Source: Comamonadaceae bacterium OS-1 (GTDB lineage Bacteria > Pseudomonadota > Gammaproteobacteria > Burkholderiales > Burkholderiaceae_C). Taken from it: a stretch of DNA of 64,000 nt. Numbering within the stretch: the first letter of the stretch is position 1; every line of letters begins with the position of its first letter. Positions 29,003 through 37,579 of this stretch are shown in pieces. The stretch lies in NCBI GenBank assembly GCA_027923965.1, contig AP026969.1:992001-1056000 (forward strand). Direction: 5' to 3'. The position numbers and the translations under genes were made by a program. The notes beneath the pieces are model-generated. The model saw only the letters and a program-made list of their open reading frames with translations, was not told the origin of the DNA and did not search any database.

Positions 29003-29996
29003 ACCCGAAGCCATCCTCGACCGCAGCAACTCCGACGTGGTGCTCATCGTCGACGACGTACCCGACAACCTGGCCGTGCTGCACGACGCGCTGGACGAAT
29101 CCGGCTACACCGTCCTCGTCGCCACCCGCGGCGAAACCGCCTTGCAGCGCGCCGCCCAGGCCCTGCCCGACATCGTGCTGCTCGACGCGATGATGCCCGG
29201 CATGGACGGCTTCGAAGTGGCCCGTCGCTTGAAAGCCAACCCGGCCACCGCCCACATCCCCATCATCTTCATGACCGGCCTCACCGAGACCGAGCACCTG
29301 GTGGCCGCGCTGGAGGCGGGTGGGGTGGACTATGTCAACAAGCCCATCAAGCCCAAGGAAGTGATGGCCCGCATGAACGTGCACCTGCAAAGCGCCCGCC
29401 GCGCCCGCCAGCAGGTCCACCAGGCCGGCCAGGCCCGCAACGCGCTGGACGCTTTCGGCTACGCCAGCATCACCGTGCGTGCCAGCGACGGCAAGCTGAT
29501 GTGGCAAACCCCGCTGGCCCGCGACCTGCTGCGCGACTACTTCGGCACCAGCGCTCCCCAAACTCCGCCGCTCGTGGTGGACTGGCTGCAGCAGCACCTA
29601 CCCGCCGCCCGGCAGCAGATCGAACCCCCGCGCCTGAGCGTGGAGCAGGGCGCACGGCGGCTCAGCTTTCGCCTGCACCAGCAAACCGGCGATGGGGAAG
29701 GTGACGGGGAGGGTGAGGGCGATTGGCTGATCGTCATGCGCGAGGTGTCCGACGCGGCGGTGATTGAAGCCATGAGCCTGAGCTTCAAGCTCACCACCCG
29801 CGAAGCCGAGGTGCTGTACTGGGTGGTCAAGGGCAAAACCAACCGCGACATTGGCGAGATCCTGGGCAGCAGCCCCGCCACCGTGAAGAAGCACCTGGAG
29901 CGCGTCTACGTGAAGATGGGGGTCGAAACCCGCACCGCCGCCGCCGGGGTGGCCATGACCAAGATCCGCCAGCTGCACCCGCAGTTTGAGGGCTGA
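28992..29996 (+). CDS. REC-LuxR type response regulator, partner of the permease-kinase
   Basis: The 334-residue protein has an N-terminal receiver (LIVDDVPDN; phospho-acceptor Asp65 in LLDAMMPGMDG; Lys117), a ~130-residue middle region of unknown fold, and a C-terminal LuxR/NarL helix-turn-helix (LTTREAEVLYWVVKGKTNRDIGEILGSS...VKKHLERVY). The ATG overlaps the end of the kinase gene by 11 nt, so the two form a unit. The middle region has a low-complexity run (GDGEGDGEGEGD). It presumably regulates urease or nitrogen-related genes. Confidence 0.92.
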   Translation: MLPEPEAILDRSNSDVVLIVDDVPDNLAVLHDALDESGYTVLVATRGETALQRAAQALPDIVLLDAMMPGMDGFEVARRLKANPATAHIPIIFMTGLTETEHLVAALEAGGVDYVNKPIKPKEVMARMNVHLQSARRARQQVHQAGQARNALDAFGYASITVRASDGKLMWQTPLARDLLRDYFGTSAPQTPPLVVDWLQQHLPAARQQIEPPRLSVEQGARRLSFRLHQQTGDGEGDGEGEGDWLIVMREVSDAAVIEAMSLSFKLTTREAEVLYWVVKGKTNRDIGEILGSSPATVKKHLERVYVKMGVETRTAAAGVAMTKIRQLHPQFEG

Positions 29997-30037
29997 CGCA
30001 GCGCACCTGGCCGTTGCCGCCCGCGTGTAGCCCAATT

Positions 30038-30103
30038 TAAACAAAAAGAGCTGCTAGCGCTGATGGAATAGGCGCTAGCAGCTCTTGAATTTATAGCATT
30101 TCT
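30038..30103. repeat. Dispersed palindromic repeat, copy 6, perfect hairpin / terminator
   Basis: In this copy the arms are perfectly complementary: AAGAGCTGCTAGCGC (30046-30060) and GCGCTAGCAGCTCTT (30072-30086), an 11-base loop between them. On the minus strand the stem is followed by TTTTTGTTT, so it should work as a terminator for the cheW-mcp transcript. It lies between the convergent response regulator and mcp genes. Confidence 0.85.
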
Positions 30104-30112
30104 GTCGCTGGC

Positions 30113-31852
30113 TTAGAAACTGGTCCAGTCGTCGTTGCCGGTACGGGCCTGCACTGCCGTGGTCTGTGCCTCCTTGGCCTTGGGGGCCGCCAGCGCAGCT
30201 TTCTTGCCAAAGGCGGGACGGGCTACGTTCTTGGCACGGTCGGGGGCGCGGCGCTCGATCTGCGGCGGCTTGACCGCGCTTCGGGCCTGGGGCGTGGAGG
30301 TGCTGGCGGTTGCCGCGTTCAGCTTGAACACGGCAACAGACTGCAGCAAATCTGTGGCCTGCTGGCTCAGGCTGTTGGCGGCAGCGGCGCTTTCTTCCAC
30401 CAGGGCGGCGTTTTGCTGGGTGACCTGGTCCATCTGGATGATGGCTTCGCCCACCTGGGCCACGCCGGCGCTCTGCTCGGTGCTGGCGGCGCTGACTTCG
30501 GCAATGATGTCCGACACGCGCTGGATAGACTCCACCACTTCGGCCATGGTGCTGCCCGCCGTGGCCACCAAGGCGGTGCCCTGGTCCACCTGGGTGACGC
30601 TGGCGTCGATCAGGCTCTTGATTTCTTTGGCGGCCCCTGCACTGCGCTGGGCCAGGGTGCGCACCTCGCTGGCCACCACGGCAAAGCCACGGCCTTGCTC
30701 ACCGGCACGGGCGGCTTCCACAGCGGCATTCAGCGCCAGGATGTTGGTCTGGAAGGCAATGCCGTCGATCACGCTGATGATGTCGGCAATCTTCTTGGAG
30801 CTGTCGTTGATGCCCTTCATGGTGTCCACCACCTGGTTCACCACGTCACCGCCGCGCACTGCCACCGTGGAGGCGCTGGTGGCGAGTTGCTTGGCCTGGC
30901 GGGCGTTGTCGGCGTTTTGCTTCACGGTGCTGGACAGCTCTTCCATGGAGGCGGCGGTTTCTTCCAGTGCGCTGGCCTGTTGCTCGGTGCGACCGCTCAG
31001 GTCGTTGTTGCCCTGGGCGATTTCTGCGCTGGCGGTGACCACGCCGTCGGCGTTTTGGCGCACGTTGTGCACGATGCTGGCCAGTTGGGTTTGCATGTCC
31101 GACAGCGCCCGGAAGAGCTGCGCGGTTTCATTGCTGCCGCGGCTGTCGATGGTCTGGGTCAGGTCGCCAGATGCCACGGCGCGGGCGATATCCACCGCCT
31201 TGGCCAGCGGCCGGGTGGTGCTGCGGGTGATCCAGATGCCGACAATGGCGGCAAACACCAGCGCGAAAGACGCCAGCCCCAAGACACTGGATTCGGATGT
31301 TTCGAGCGTGCTTTGCACCGACGCGCTGGCCGTGTCCATCAGCTTCTCTTGCAAGGCGGTGAATTCCGCCAATGCGGCTTGGTAGCGCTGTTGCGCCGGC
31401 GTCAAATCGGCATACAGGGCGGTGGTGGCTGCGGCTTTGTCGCCCGCTTTGACCAGGTCCTGGACCTTGTTGCGCAAGGTGGAGTAGGCGGCCCGCGCCT
31501 CCAGGGTCTTGTCTAAAGCGGCCTTGCCTTCAGGGGATTTGACGCTGGCCTTTAACGTGTCAAAGTAGCCGTTGATGGCTTTGGAATTGGCTTCCAGTTC
31601 GCTGTACAGCGACGCTACTTTGGCGGCGTCGTTCTGCAGTATCAGGTCGCGCAGCGCCCGCACGTTGGCGGAATTGGCTTCAATAATGTCGTTCAACACG
31701 GCTACCTTGGCGTAGCGGTCTTTCACCACCAGCGTGAATTCCGCGCCCAGGCGGTTGAGGCTGAGGGTAGAGACGGTGCCCATCAGGACCATCAAGAGGC
31801 CCATCACGGCAAAGCCCAGGACCATACGGGTGGAAATTTTGAGATTGTTCAT
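30113..31852 (-). CDS. Methyl-accepting chemotaxis protein
   Basis: The 579-residue receptor has TM1 (residues ~10-30), a four-helix-bundle type periplasmic ligand domain (~31-190), TM2 (~191-212), HAMP, and the cytoplasmic hairpin with the conserved tip ([20 protein letters not shown]). It ends with DDWTSF, which fits the xWxxF pentapeptide tether for CheR/CheB. The ligand is unknown. It is co-transcribed with cheW 31 bp upstream, a small receptor-coupling module without a kinase gene nearby. Confidence 0.95.
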   Translation of the reverse strand: MNNLKISTRMVLGFAVMGLLMVLMGTVSTLSLNRLGAEFTLVVKDRYAKVAVLNDIIEANSANVRALRDLILQNDAAKVASLYSELEANSKAINGYFDTLKASVKSPEGKAALDKTLEARAAYSTLRNKVQDLVKAGDKAAATTALYADLTPAQQRYQAALAEFTALQEKLMDTASASVQSTLETSESSVLGLASFALVFAAIVGIWITRSTTRPLAKAVDIARAVASGDLTQTIDSRGSNETAQLFRALSDMQTQLASIVHNVRQNADGVVTASAEIAQGNNDLSGRTEQQASALEETAASMEELSSTVKQNADNARQAKQLATSASTVAVRGGDVVNQVVDTMKGINDSSKKIADIISVIDGIAFQTNILALNAAVEAARAGEQGRGFAVVASEVRTLAQRSAGAAKEIKSLIDASVTQVDQGTALVATAGSTMAEVVESIQRVSDIIAEVSAASTEQSAGVAQVGEAIIQMDQVTQQNAALVEESAAAANSLSQQATDLLQSVAVFKLNAATASTSTPQARSAVKPPQIERRAPDRAKNVARPAFGKKAALAAPKAKEAQTTAVQARTGNDDWTSF

Positions 31853-31883
31853 GGTGTTGCTCTTGGGTTTTTAGGGCGTGGGA

Positions 31884-32399
31884 TCAGGCCAGGGCTTCTT
31901 CGGCTTCATGCACGGTGGCCCGGGTGGGGGCCAGCATTTTTTCGATGTCGAGCAGGATCAGCATGCGCTCCTCGTCGGATTCGCCCAGCGTCCCCAGCCC
32001 GAGGATGTGGTCGGCGTTGATGTCGCCGTCAAAATGGGGCGTGGGGCGTATCTGCTCGGGGGCCAGCACGATCACATCGCTGACCGAGTCCACCACCACG
32101 CCGACCGGGCTCTTCTCCAGGTTCAGGATCACGGTTACGGTCAGGCTGTCGAAATTAGCCTGCTCCTGCGCCAGCTTTACCCGCAAGTCCATCACCGGCA
32201 CGATGACACCGCGCAGGTGCAGCACGCCCTTGAGATAGTCGGGTGCATTGGCAATCCGCGTGGGCTGTTCATAGCCGCGAATCTCTTGCACTTTCAGAAT
32301 ATCAATGCCGTACTCCACGCTGCCCAGCCGGAACAACAGGTATTCGTTGGGCAGGCTTGGGCTGCTGTCAGGGCGGGCGGAGGCGGCGGGTGTGTGCAT
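31884..32399 (-). CDS. cheW: CheW coupling protein
   Basis: A 171-residue single CheW domain: EYLLFRLGSVEYGIDILKVQEI, then LKGVLHLRGVIVPVMDLRVKL and GVVVDSVSDVIVL, which bind receptor tips and CheA. A short unstructured N-terminus precedes the domain. It is the first gene of the cheW-mcp unit. The CheA partner must be encoded elsewhere. Confidence 0.95.
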   Translation of the reverse strand: MHTPAASARPDSSPSLPNEYLLFRLGSVEYGIDILKVQEIRGYEQPTRIANAPDYLKGVLHLRGVIVPVMDLRVKLAQEQANFDSLTVTVILNLEKSPVGVVVDSVSDVIVLAPEQIRPTPHFDGDINADHILGLGTLGESDEERMLILLDIEKMLAPTRATVHEAEEALA

Positions 32400-32701
32400 G
32401 GTGGCTGCTGGGAAGAAAAGTAAGGGCCTTTGGCCGGATACTGCGGGCTGCAGTGCGTCGGTTTTTCTGAAAAAATATGATTTTATTTTTTCCTTGTATC
32501 AATTTTATGGCCATCTGTAAAAATTGATAGGCCTAAATCCATCGTTAGTATCATTGTTTGATGCAAATGTGATTTATTCGATGACATTTTGACCTGGAAT
32601 GGCCTTCGCCGTTCGTGTGCGTGCACCCACCCACCAGGGTGGGCATGCGACTTGCTGCGGGAACCCATGGGCCACCGCGTCTTTAACTCCTATTTTTCAC
32701 C
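32400..32701. other. 302-bp intergenic region between cheW and flavin reductase genes
   Basis: This divergent promoter region is AT-rich at 32470-32590. It contains a 9-bp inverted repeat (ATCAATTTT at 32498-32506, AAAATTGAT at 32520-32528) and, nearer the flavin reductase, a GC-rich hairpin (CCCACCC / GGTGGGC around 32628-32645). No coding region is seen, and no sigma-28-type chemotaxis promoter was found by eye. Confidence 0.5.
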
Positions 32702-33331
32702 ATGAACGTCGACTTTGCCACCCTTACCGAGTACCAACGCTACAAGATGATGGCCAGCCTGATCGTGCCGCGGCCGATTGCGCTGGTCACCACGCTGAGC
32801 GAGGGTGGGGTGGTCAACGCCGCGCCCTTCAGCATGTTTGCCATGGTGGGCGAGGAGCCGCCCATCGTGATGATCAGCCTGAACCGGCTCAAGGACGGCC
32901 AGCTCAAGGACACGGCCACCAACATCCTGCGCAGCAAGGAGTTTGTAGTCCACATGTGCGACGAAGACCTGGCCGAGCAGATGCACCGCTGCGGCGACCG
33001 CCTGCCGCCCGACCAGAGCGAACTGGACGCGGTGGGCCTGAGCACTGCGCCTTCGTGTGCCATTGCCCCGCCGCGCATTGCCGAGGCTCCGGTGGCGTTT
33101 GAATGCACGCTCTGGGAGCTGCTGGAAACCGACAGCCGCCAGATCTTCATCGGCAAAGTGCTGTGGATGCACGCCCGCGACGAGCTCATCGACACCGCAA
33201 CCTGGCGTGTGCGCCTGCAGCACTACCACCCGGTGGGCCGTTTCGGCGCCAGCTTTTACGTCAAGACCCGCGAGCGCTACGCGCTGGAAGCGCAGGCCGG
33301 GAGCCGGTCCACGCCCATCGACGAGATGTAA
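32702..33331 (+). CDS. Flavin reductase family / FMN-binding split-barrel protein
   Basis: The 209-residue protein starts MNVDFATLTEYQRYKMMASLIVPRPIALVTT, followed by NAAPFSMFAMVGEEPPIVMISL, the flavoredoxin/flavin-reductase split-barrel pattern that binds FMN (PRPIALV...NAAPFS). HYHPVGRFGASFYVKTRERY closes the domain. It may be a flavin reductase or an FMN-dependent oxidoreductase; no oxygenase partner lies next to it. It is preceded by a 302-bp regulatory region and followed by a dispersed repeat. Confidence 0.87.
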   Translation: MNVDFATLTEYQRYKMMASLIVPRPIALVTTLSEGGVVNAAPFSMFAMVGEEPPIVMISLNRLKDGQLKDTATNILRSKEFVVHMCDEDLAEQMHRCGDRLPPDQSELDAVGLSTAPSCAIAPPRIAEAPVAFECTLWELLETDSRQIFIGKVLWMHARDELIDTATWRVRLQHYHPVGRFGASFYVKTRERYALEAQAGSRSTPIDEM

Positions 33332-33394
33332 GCTTTTTAGGCCTCCAGCGCTTATCCCACCGGCACGAGCAGCTATTTTTTAAATAGCAATCAA
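33331..33394. repeat. Dispersed palindromic repeat, copy 7
   Basis: The plus strand reads CCTCCAGCGCTTATCCCACC then GGCACGAGCAGCTATTTTTT and AAATAGCAATCAA. It sits right after the flavin reductase stop; the TGA stop of the convergent gene (33391-33393) lies at its end. The internal GCTATTT/AAATAGC is a second small stem. Confidence 0.9.
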
Positions 33395-33996
33395 GCGTCG
33401 ACCAAACTGCTGTACGCCTTGCGGGTTTCGGGCGATACCGCGGCCACCAGTTGGGCGTAGGTGGTCTGGTGGCGGGCCATCATGCGGGCCGAAGCCACGG
33501 TTTTGGATTTGCAGAACCAGTGGCAGGTGTGCTGCATCAAAAACAGCTCGGCCGACATGGTGAAGGCCTTGTCCTTGGCCGAGGTGCCGATCGCCGCGTC
33601 GGCGGCGCGGGCGATGCCCTGGGCGTGGATGGCAAAGGCCTTGCGCAGGTCGAAGGTGGCGCTGGGGAACAGCGTGTCGGCATAGGGCAGGGCGATGGCG
33701 ATCTTGCTCACGCGGGTCTGCTCGGCACCGGCCTTGGCAAATTCGCTGGCAAAGCGCTTGAACTGCTCGGCCAGCTGGGCTTCGCTGGTGTTCAGCAGGG
33801 CCCAGATCTGCTCTTGCCGGGCCCCGTCTTTTTCGCCCAGCGCCCGCAGGTAGCCCTGGGTGACGGTCTCCATCAGTTTTTCGATCTGGTACTGGCTGAG
33901 GTGGCTGCCCAAGGTGGCAATGCGCAGGCGCTGTTCGCGCGAGGTCAGCGCGTAGCAGCCAATGGCGATCAGGATCGCCAGGATGAGAAAGTCCAT
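33391..33996 (-). CDS. Conserved hypothetical protein with one N-terminal membrane anchor
   Basis: A 201-residue protein I do not recognise. Residues 1-17 (MDFLILAILIAIGCYAL) form a membrane anchor or signal-anchor, and the rest is helical and soluble. A cluster of His and Cys (MQHTCHWFCKSKT, near residues 152-164) stands out and could bind metal or haem (inference). It lies 7 nt downstream of the yebC-like gene and is probably co-transcribed. Its stop codon lies in the adjoining repeat. Confidence 0.6.
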   Translation of the reverse strand: MDFLILAILIAIGCYALTSREQRLRIATLGSHLSQYQIEKLMETVTQGYLRALGEKDGARQEQIWALLNTSEAQLAEQFKRFASEFAKAGAEQTRVSKIAIALPYADTLFPSATFDLRKAFAIHAQGIARAADAAIGTSAKDKAFTMSAELFLMQHTCHWFCKSKTVASARMMARHQTTYAQLVAAVSPETRKAYSSLVDA

Positions 33997-34003
33997 GGAG
34001 GGG

Positions 34004-34714
34004 TTAGTTCAAGCCTGCATAAATGTTTTGCACGTCGTCGTTCGCGTCGATGGCGGCCAGGAAGGCTTCGACTTCTTCCAGCTGCTCGGCGCTCAGGCTG
34101 GTGGCGGCGATGGGGTTCTTGGCCTTGTAGCCCAGCTTGGCCGACAGCACGGTAAAGCCGTGGGTGGGCAGGGCGCGGCTGACCAGATCGAGGTCTGCGG
34201 GGTCGGTCAGGAAGGTGGTGCTGCCGTCTTCCTCGCCGGGCTCGAAGTCCTGCGCACCGGCTTCGATGGCGGCCAGCTCGGCATCCGCACCCTTGGCGGC
34301 GGGTTCGGCTTCGATCATGCCGACGTGGTCAAAGTCCCAGGCCACCGAGCCGGAGGTGCCCAGCTGGCCCTTGCGGAACAGCACACGCATCTCGGGTGCG
34401 GTGCGGTTGACGTTGTCGGTCAGGCACTCGACCATCAGCGGCACGCGGTGCGGGGCAAAGCCCTCGTAGATCACGTGCTCGAAGTTGACGGCTTCGCCGG
34501 TCAGGCCTGCGCCTTTCTTGATGGCCCGGTCCAGCGTGTCCTTGGGCATGGAGACCTTGCGCGCCTGCTCCACCAGCAGCCGCAGCCGGGCATTGGCGGC
34601 GGGGTCGGCCCCGCTGCGCGCGGCGATCATGATGTCTTTGGACAATTTGCCAAATACGCGGCCCCTGGCGTTGGCTGCCAACTCTTTACCTTTTGCTTTC
34701 CACTGCGCGCCCAT
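34004..34714 (-). CDS. yebC: YebC/PmpR family regulator (YeeN-like)
   Basis: The 236-residue protein starts [29 protein letters not shown], the conserved YebC start, with [15 protein letters not shown] and [35 protein letters not shown]. The family was described as transcriptional regulators and more recently linked to relief of ribosome stalling at proline runs. Compared with canonical YebC the N-terminus reads GAQWKAKG rather than GRKWxNIK, the YeeN-type paralogue pattern. Confidence 0.93.
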   Translation of the reverse strand: MGAQWKAKGKELAANARGRVFGKLSKDIMIAARSGADPAANARLRLLVEQARKVSMPKDTLDRAIKKGAGLTGEAVNFEHVIYEGFAPHRVPLMVECLTDNVNRTAPEMRVLFRKGQLGTSGSVAWDFDHVGMIEAEPAAKGADAELAAIEAGAQDFEPGEEDGSTTFLTDPADLDLVSRALPTHGFTVLSAKLGYKAKNPIAATSLSAEQLEEVEAFLAAIDANDDVQNIYAGLN

Positions 34715-34828
34715 GGTGGGTTTCCTTCTGTTCTATTGTCTTTGGCTCATCCCAGGGGGGATGATTTGCGGGGCTTGGTTATAACACCGTGCAGAATGGC
34801 CAGCCCCACACCCTTTCCGGAGACCCCC

Positions 34829-35296
34829 TTGGCCACTGAAATCGAACGCAAGTTTCTCGTCACCGGCGATGCCTGGCGCCATGGCCCTGGCACCCGGCTC
34901 AGCCAGGGCTACCTGAACCGCGACAAGCAGCGCACCGTGCGCGTGCGCATCGCGGGCGAGCAGGCTTTTTTGACCATCAAGGGTGCGAACCAGGGCGCGA
35001 CGCGGGCCGAGTTTGAATACCCGATTCCGCTGGCCGATGCGGCGCAAATGCTGGCGCTCTGCGATGGACCGACCGTCGAGAAAATCCGCCGCGTGGTGCA
35101 GTTTGAGGGCTTCGCCTGGGAGGTGGACGAGTTTCTGGGCCAGAACGCCGGGCTGGTGGTGGCCGAGATCGAACTGGCATCCGAAGACCAGGTGTTTGCC
35201 CGGCCCGCCTGGGTGGGCCTGGAGGTGACGGACGATGCGCGCTACTACAACTCCCGCCTGGCGACGCACCCTTACGGCGATTGGCAAGCGCCCTAG
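34829..35296 (+). CDS. CYTH-domain protein (triphosphate tunnel metalloenzyme)
   Basis: The 155-residue product starts (M)ATEIERKFLVTGDAW and carries the ExExK signature (EIERK) plus QGYLNRDKQRTVRVRI, LTIKG, and VVEIRR-like strands of the CYTH tunnel. CYTH proteins hydrolyse triphosphates (inorganic triphosphate or thiamine triphosphate), and a few make cAMP. I prefer a TTG start at 34829 with CCGGAGA 6 nt upstream, because the family starts at this residue; an ATG at 34796 would add 11 residues and has no ribosome-binding site. Confidence 0.85.
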   Translation: MATEIERKFLVTGDAWRHGPGTRLSQGYLNRDKQRTVRVRIAGEQAFLTIKGANQGATRAEFEYPIPLADAAQMLALCDGPTVEKIRRVVQFEGFAWEVDEFLGQNAGLVVAEIELASEDQVFARPAWVGLEVTDDARYYNSRLATHPYGDWQAP

Positions 35297-35297
35297 T

Positions 35298-36470
35298 TCA
35301 AGCGCCCGCCATCGCCCGGCGCACGGGCACACCCCGGTCCAGCCGCGCGCTGTACAGCGTCAAGGCCAGCGCAGCCAGCGTCACCCCGGCGGCAAGCAGC
35401 GGCAAAGTGCGCAGCGACCAGCCCGCGGCAATCGCGCTGCCGCCCAGCCAGGCCCCCAGCGCGTTGCCCAGGTTGAATGCGCCGATGTTCAGTGTGGAGG
35501 CTAGGCTGGGTGCGTCTCCGGCCTGCGACACCACCCGCACCTGCAGGGGCGCGCCGGTGGCAAACGACACCACGCCCCACAGCACCAGGGTGGCCACGGC
35601 GGGCCAGACCCACTGGCTGGTCACCGAGAACGCGGCCAGCACCACGGCGATGGCGGCAAAGATGCACATCAGCGACGGCATCAGCCGCCAGTCGGCCAGC
35701 CGCCCGCCCAGCAGGTTGCCGATGGTCAGGCCCACGCCGCACAGCAGCAACAAGTAGCTGACGTTTTGCGGCGCAATGCCGGTCACGTCGCGCAGGATGG
35801 GCGTGATGTAGGTAAACATGGTGAACATGCTGGCCGATGCCAACATGCTCATGCCCAGCGCCAGCCACACCTGCTTGTGGCGCAGCACGCGGAACTCGCC
35901 CAGGGCGCTGCCGCTCAGCGTCTGGCGCAGCGCAGGCACCCAGCGCAGCACGGCGGCCATGGCCAGCACACCAATCACCGACACCGCCCAGAAGGTGCTG
36001 CGCCAGCCGGTCTGCTGCCCCAGCAGCGTGCCCAGCGGTACGCCCAGCACATTGGCCAGCGTCAGGCCTGCAAACATCATCGACATGGCCTGGGCACGCT
36101 TTTCCGGTGCGACCACCTGGGTGGCCACCACCGCGCCAATGCCGAAAAAGGCCGCGTGGCAAAACGAGGTGAGCACCCGCGCCACCATCAGCCAGCCGTA
36201 GCTGGGGGCCAGCGCGCAGCCGATGTTGCCCACCACAAACAAGGCCATCAGCCAGGCCAGCGTGGTTTTGCGCGGCATCCTGGCCGTGGCCACGGCCAGC
36301 ACCGGGCCACCTACGGCCACGCCCAGGGCGTAGGCCGACACCAGCATGCCCGCCGCGGGGATGGTCACGCCCAGGTCGGTGGCGACTTCGGGCAGCAGGC
36401 CCATGATGACGAATTCGGTGGTGCCAATGCCAAAAGCGGCCACGGCCAGGGCTAGCAGGGGGAGGTTCAT
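35298..36470 (-). CDS. MFS drug/sugar efflux transporter (AraJ/NepI type)
   Basis: The 390-residue protein has 12 predicted membrane segments and opens LLALAVAAFGIGTTEFVIMGLLPEVATDLGV, the conserved beginning of DHA1 efflux carriers such as AraJ and PbuE/NepI, with motif A variant ATARMPRKTT between TM2 and TM3. The substrate (drug, arabinose, nucleoside) cannot be told. The gene is convergent with the CYTH gene, with one base between the stops, and divergent from the DGK operon. Confidence 0.9.
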   Translation of the reverse strand: MNLPLLALAVAAFGIGTTEFVIMGLLPEVATDLGVTIPAAGMLVSAYALGVAVGGPVLAVATARMPRKTTLAWLMALFVVGNIGCALAPSYGWLMVARVLTSFCHAAFFGIGAVVATQVVAPEKRAQAMSMMFAGLTLANVLGVPLGTLLGQQTGWRSTFWAVSVIGVLAMAAVLRWVPALRQTLSGSALGEFRVLRHKQVWLALGMSMLASASMFTMFTYITPILRDVTGIAPQNVSYLLLLCGVGLTIGNLLGGRLADWRLMPSLMCIFAAIAVVLAAFSVTSQWVWPAVATLVLWGVVSFATGAPLQVRVVSQAGDAPSLASTLNIGAFNLGNALGAWLGGSAIAAGWSLRTLPLLAAGVTLAALALTLYSARLDRGVPVRRAMAGA

Positions 36471-36540
36471 GGAAGAGAGGGAATGCGGGAAAACCAGGAT
36501 TCTAGGGGGATTGGCGATTTCGTGCAGGCATCGAATTTTG

Positions 36541-36602
36541 TAAGCTTTTTATGCCGTCTGCGCTCTATCCATCGGCGCAAGCAGCTACTTATTTTGTAGT
36601 AA
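36541..36602. repeat. Dispersed palindromic repeat, copy 8
   Basis: The plus strand reads CTGCGCTCTATCCATCGGCG then CAAGCAGCTACTTATTTTGT and AGTAACC. It lies 26 bp upstream of the DGK start codon, in the leader or promoter region, a different setting from the mostly 3'-end copies. Confidence 0.85.
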
Positions 36603-36628
36603 CCGGAACCAGGCTGCTAGGATGGGCC

Positions 36629-37579
36629 ATGCACTCCATTCCTCCCCAAGACCCCGCCGCGCCGCTGATCTTCGTCATCAACGCCGCCTCGGGCCGCAGC
36701 GATGCCGATGCCAAGCGCGCGGTGATCGAACAGGCTTTGCAGGATGCCGGGCGCACCGGCGCGCTGCGCTTTGCCCGCCCCGCCGAGCTGCCCCGGGTGG
36801 CGCGCGAGGCCGCGGCCACCGCCCTGGCCACCCGCTCGGCGGTGGTGGCCGTGGGGGGCGACGGCACCATCAACGCCGTGGCCCAGGCGGCGCACGCGGC
36901 GGGCTGTGCCATGGGCGTGGTGCCGCTGGGCACCTTCAACTACTTTGCGCGCACCCACGGCATTTCCACCGAGCCCGCCCAGGCCGCGCAGATGCTGATG
37001 CAGGCCGTGCCCACGCCGGTGCAGGTGGGCACGGTGAACGGCCAGGTGTTTCTGGTCAACGCCAGCCTGGGCCTGTACCCGGTGCTGCTGGAAGACCGCG
37101 AAACCTACAAATCCCGCTTTGGCCGCAGCCGCTGGGTGGCCCTGGGCGCGGCCTGCATGACCCTGCTGCGCTTCCACCGCCAGTTGCACCTGCAGATCGA
37201 CCAGGGCGGCGTGGTGCGCAATGTGCGCACGCCCACGCTGTTTGTGGGCAACAACCGGCTGCAGCTGGAGCAGGTGGGCGTGAACCTCAGCGAGCACCCG
37301 GCGCGCCCGCTGGACGACGGCCAGATCGCCGCCGTGATGCTCAAACCCATGGGCACCCTGGCCATGGTGGGCCTGATGCTGCGCGGCGCCATGGGCACCC
37401 TGGGCGAGGCCGACAGCGTGGACAGCTTCGCCTTCTCGCGCATGGTGGTGCAGCCGCGCCGGCGCAAGATCAAGGTGGCGTTTGATGGCGAGGTGACCCG
37501 CATGCGCACCCCGCTGGAGTTCCGCGTGGCGGCGCAGCCCTTGTTCCTGCTCAAGCCTGCCGAGGGCAGCCGTTCATGA
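36629..37579 (+). CDS. Diacylglycerol kinase family lipid kinase
   Basis: The 316-residue protein has the DAGK catalytic pattern: FVINAASGRSDAD (nucleotide-binding start), VVAVGGDGTINAVAQ (GGDGT) and VVPLGTFNYFARTHGI, where the family has LGTxNxxAR. It should phosphorylate diacylglycerol or a related lipid. The ATG chosen has AGGATG just upstream; the open frame further upstream is the translated repeat. The stop overlaps the next gene by 4 nt, making a three-gene lipid-phosphate operon. Confidence 0.92.
   Translation: MHSIPPQDPAAPLIFVINAASGRSDADAKRAVIEQALQDAGRTGALRFARPAELPRVAREAAATALATRSAVVAVGGDGTINAVAQAAHAAGCAMGVVPLGTFNYFARTHGISTEPAQAAQMLMQAVPTPVQVGTVNGQVFLVNASLGLYPVLLEDRETYKSRFGRSRWVALGAACMTLLRFHRQLHLQIDQGGVVRNVRTPTLFVGNNRLQLEQVGVNLSEHPARPLDDGQIAAVMLKPMGTLAMVGLMLRGAMGTLGEADSVDSFAFSRMVVQPRRRKIKVAFDGEVTRMRTPLEFRVAAQPLFLLKPAEGSRS

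Noticed and set aside
27359..29068. 569-codon open frame on the minus strand
   Set aside because: Antisense shadow of the kinase and receiver domains.
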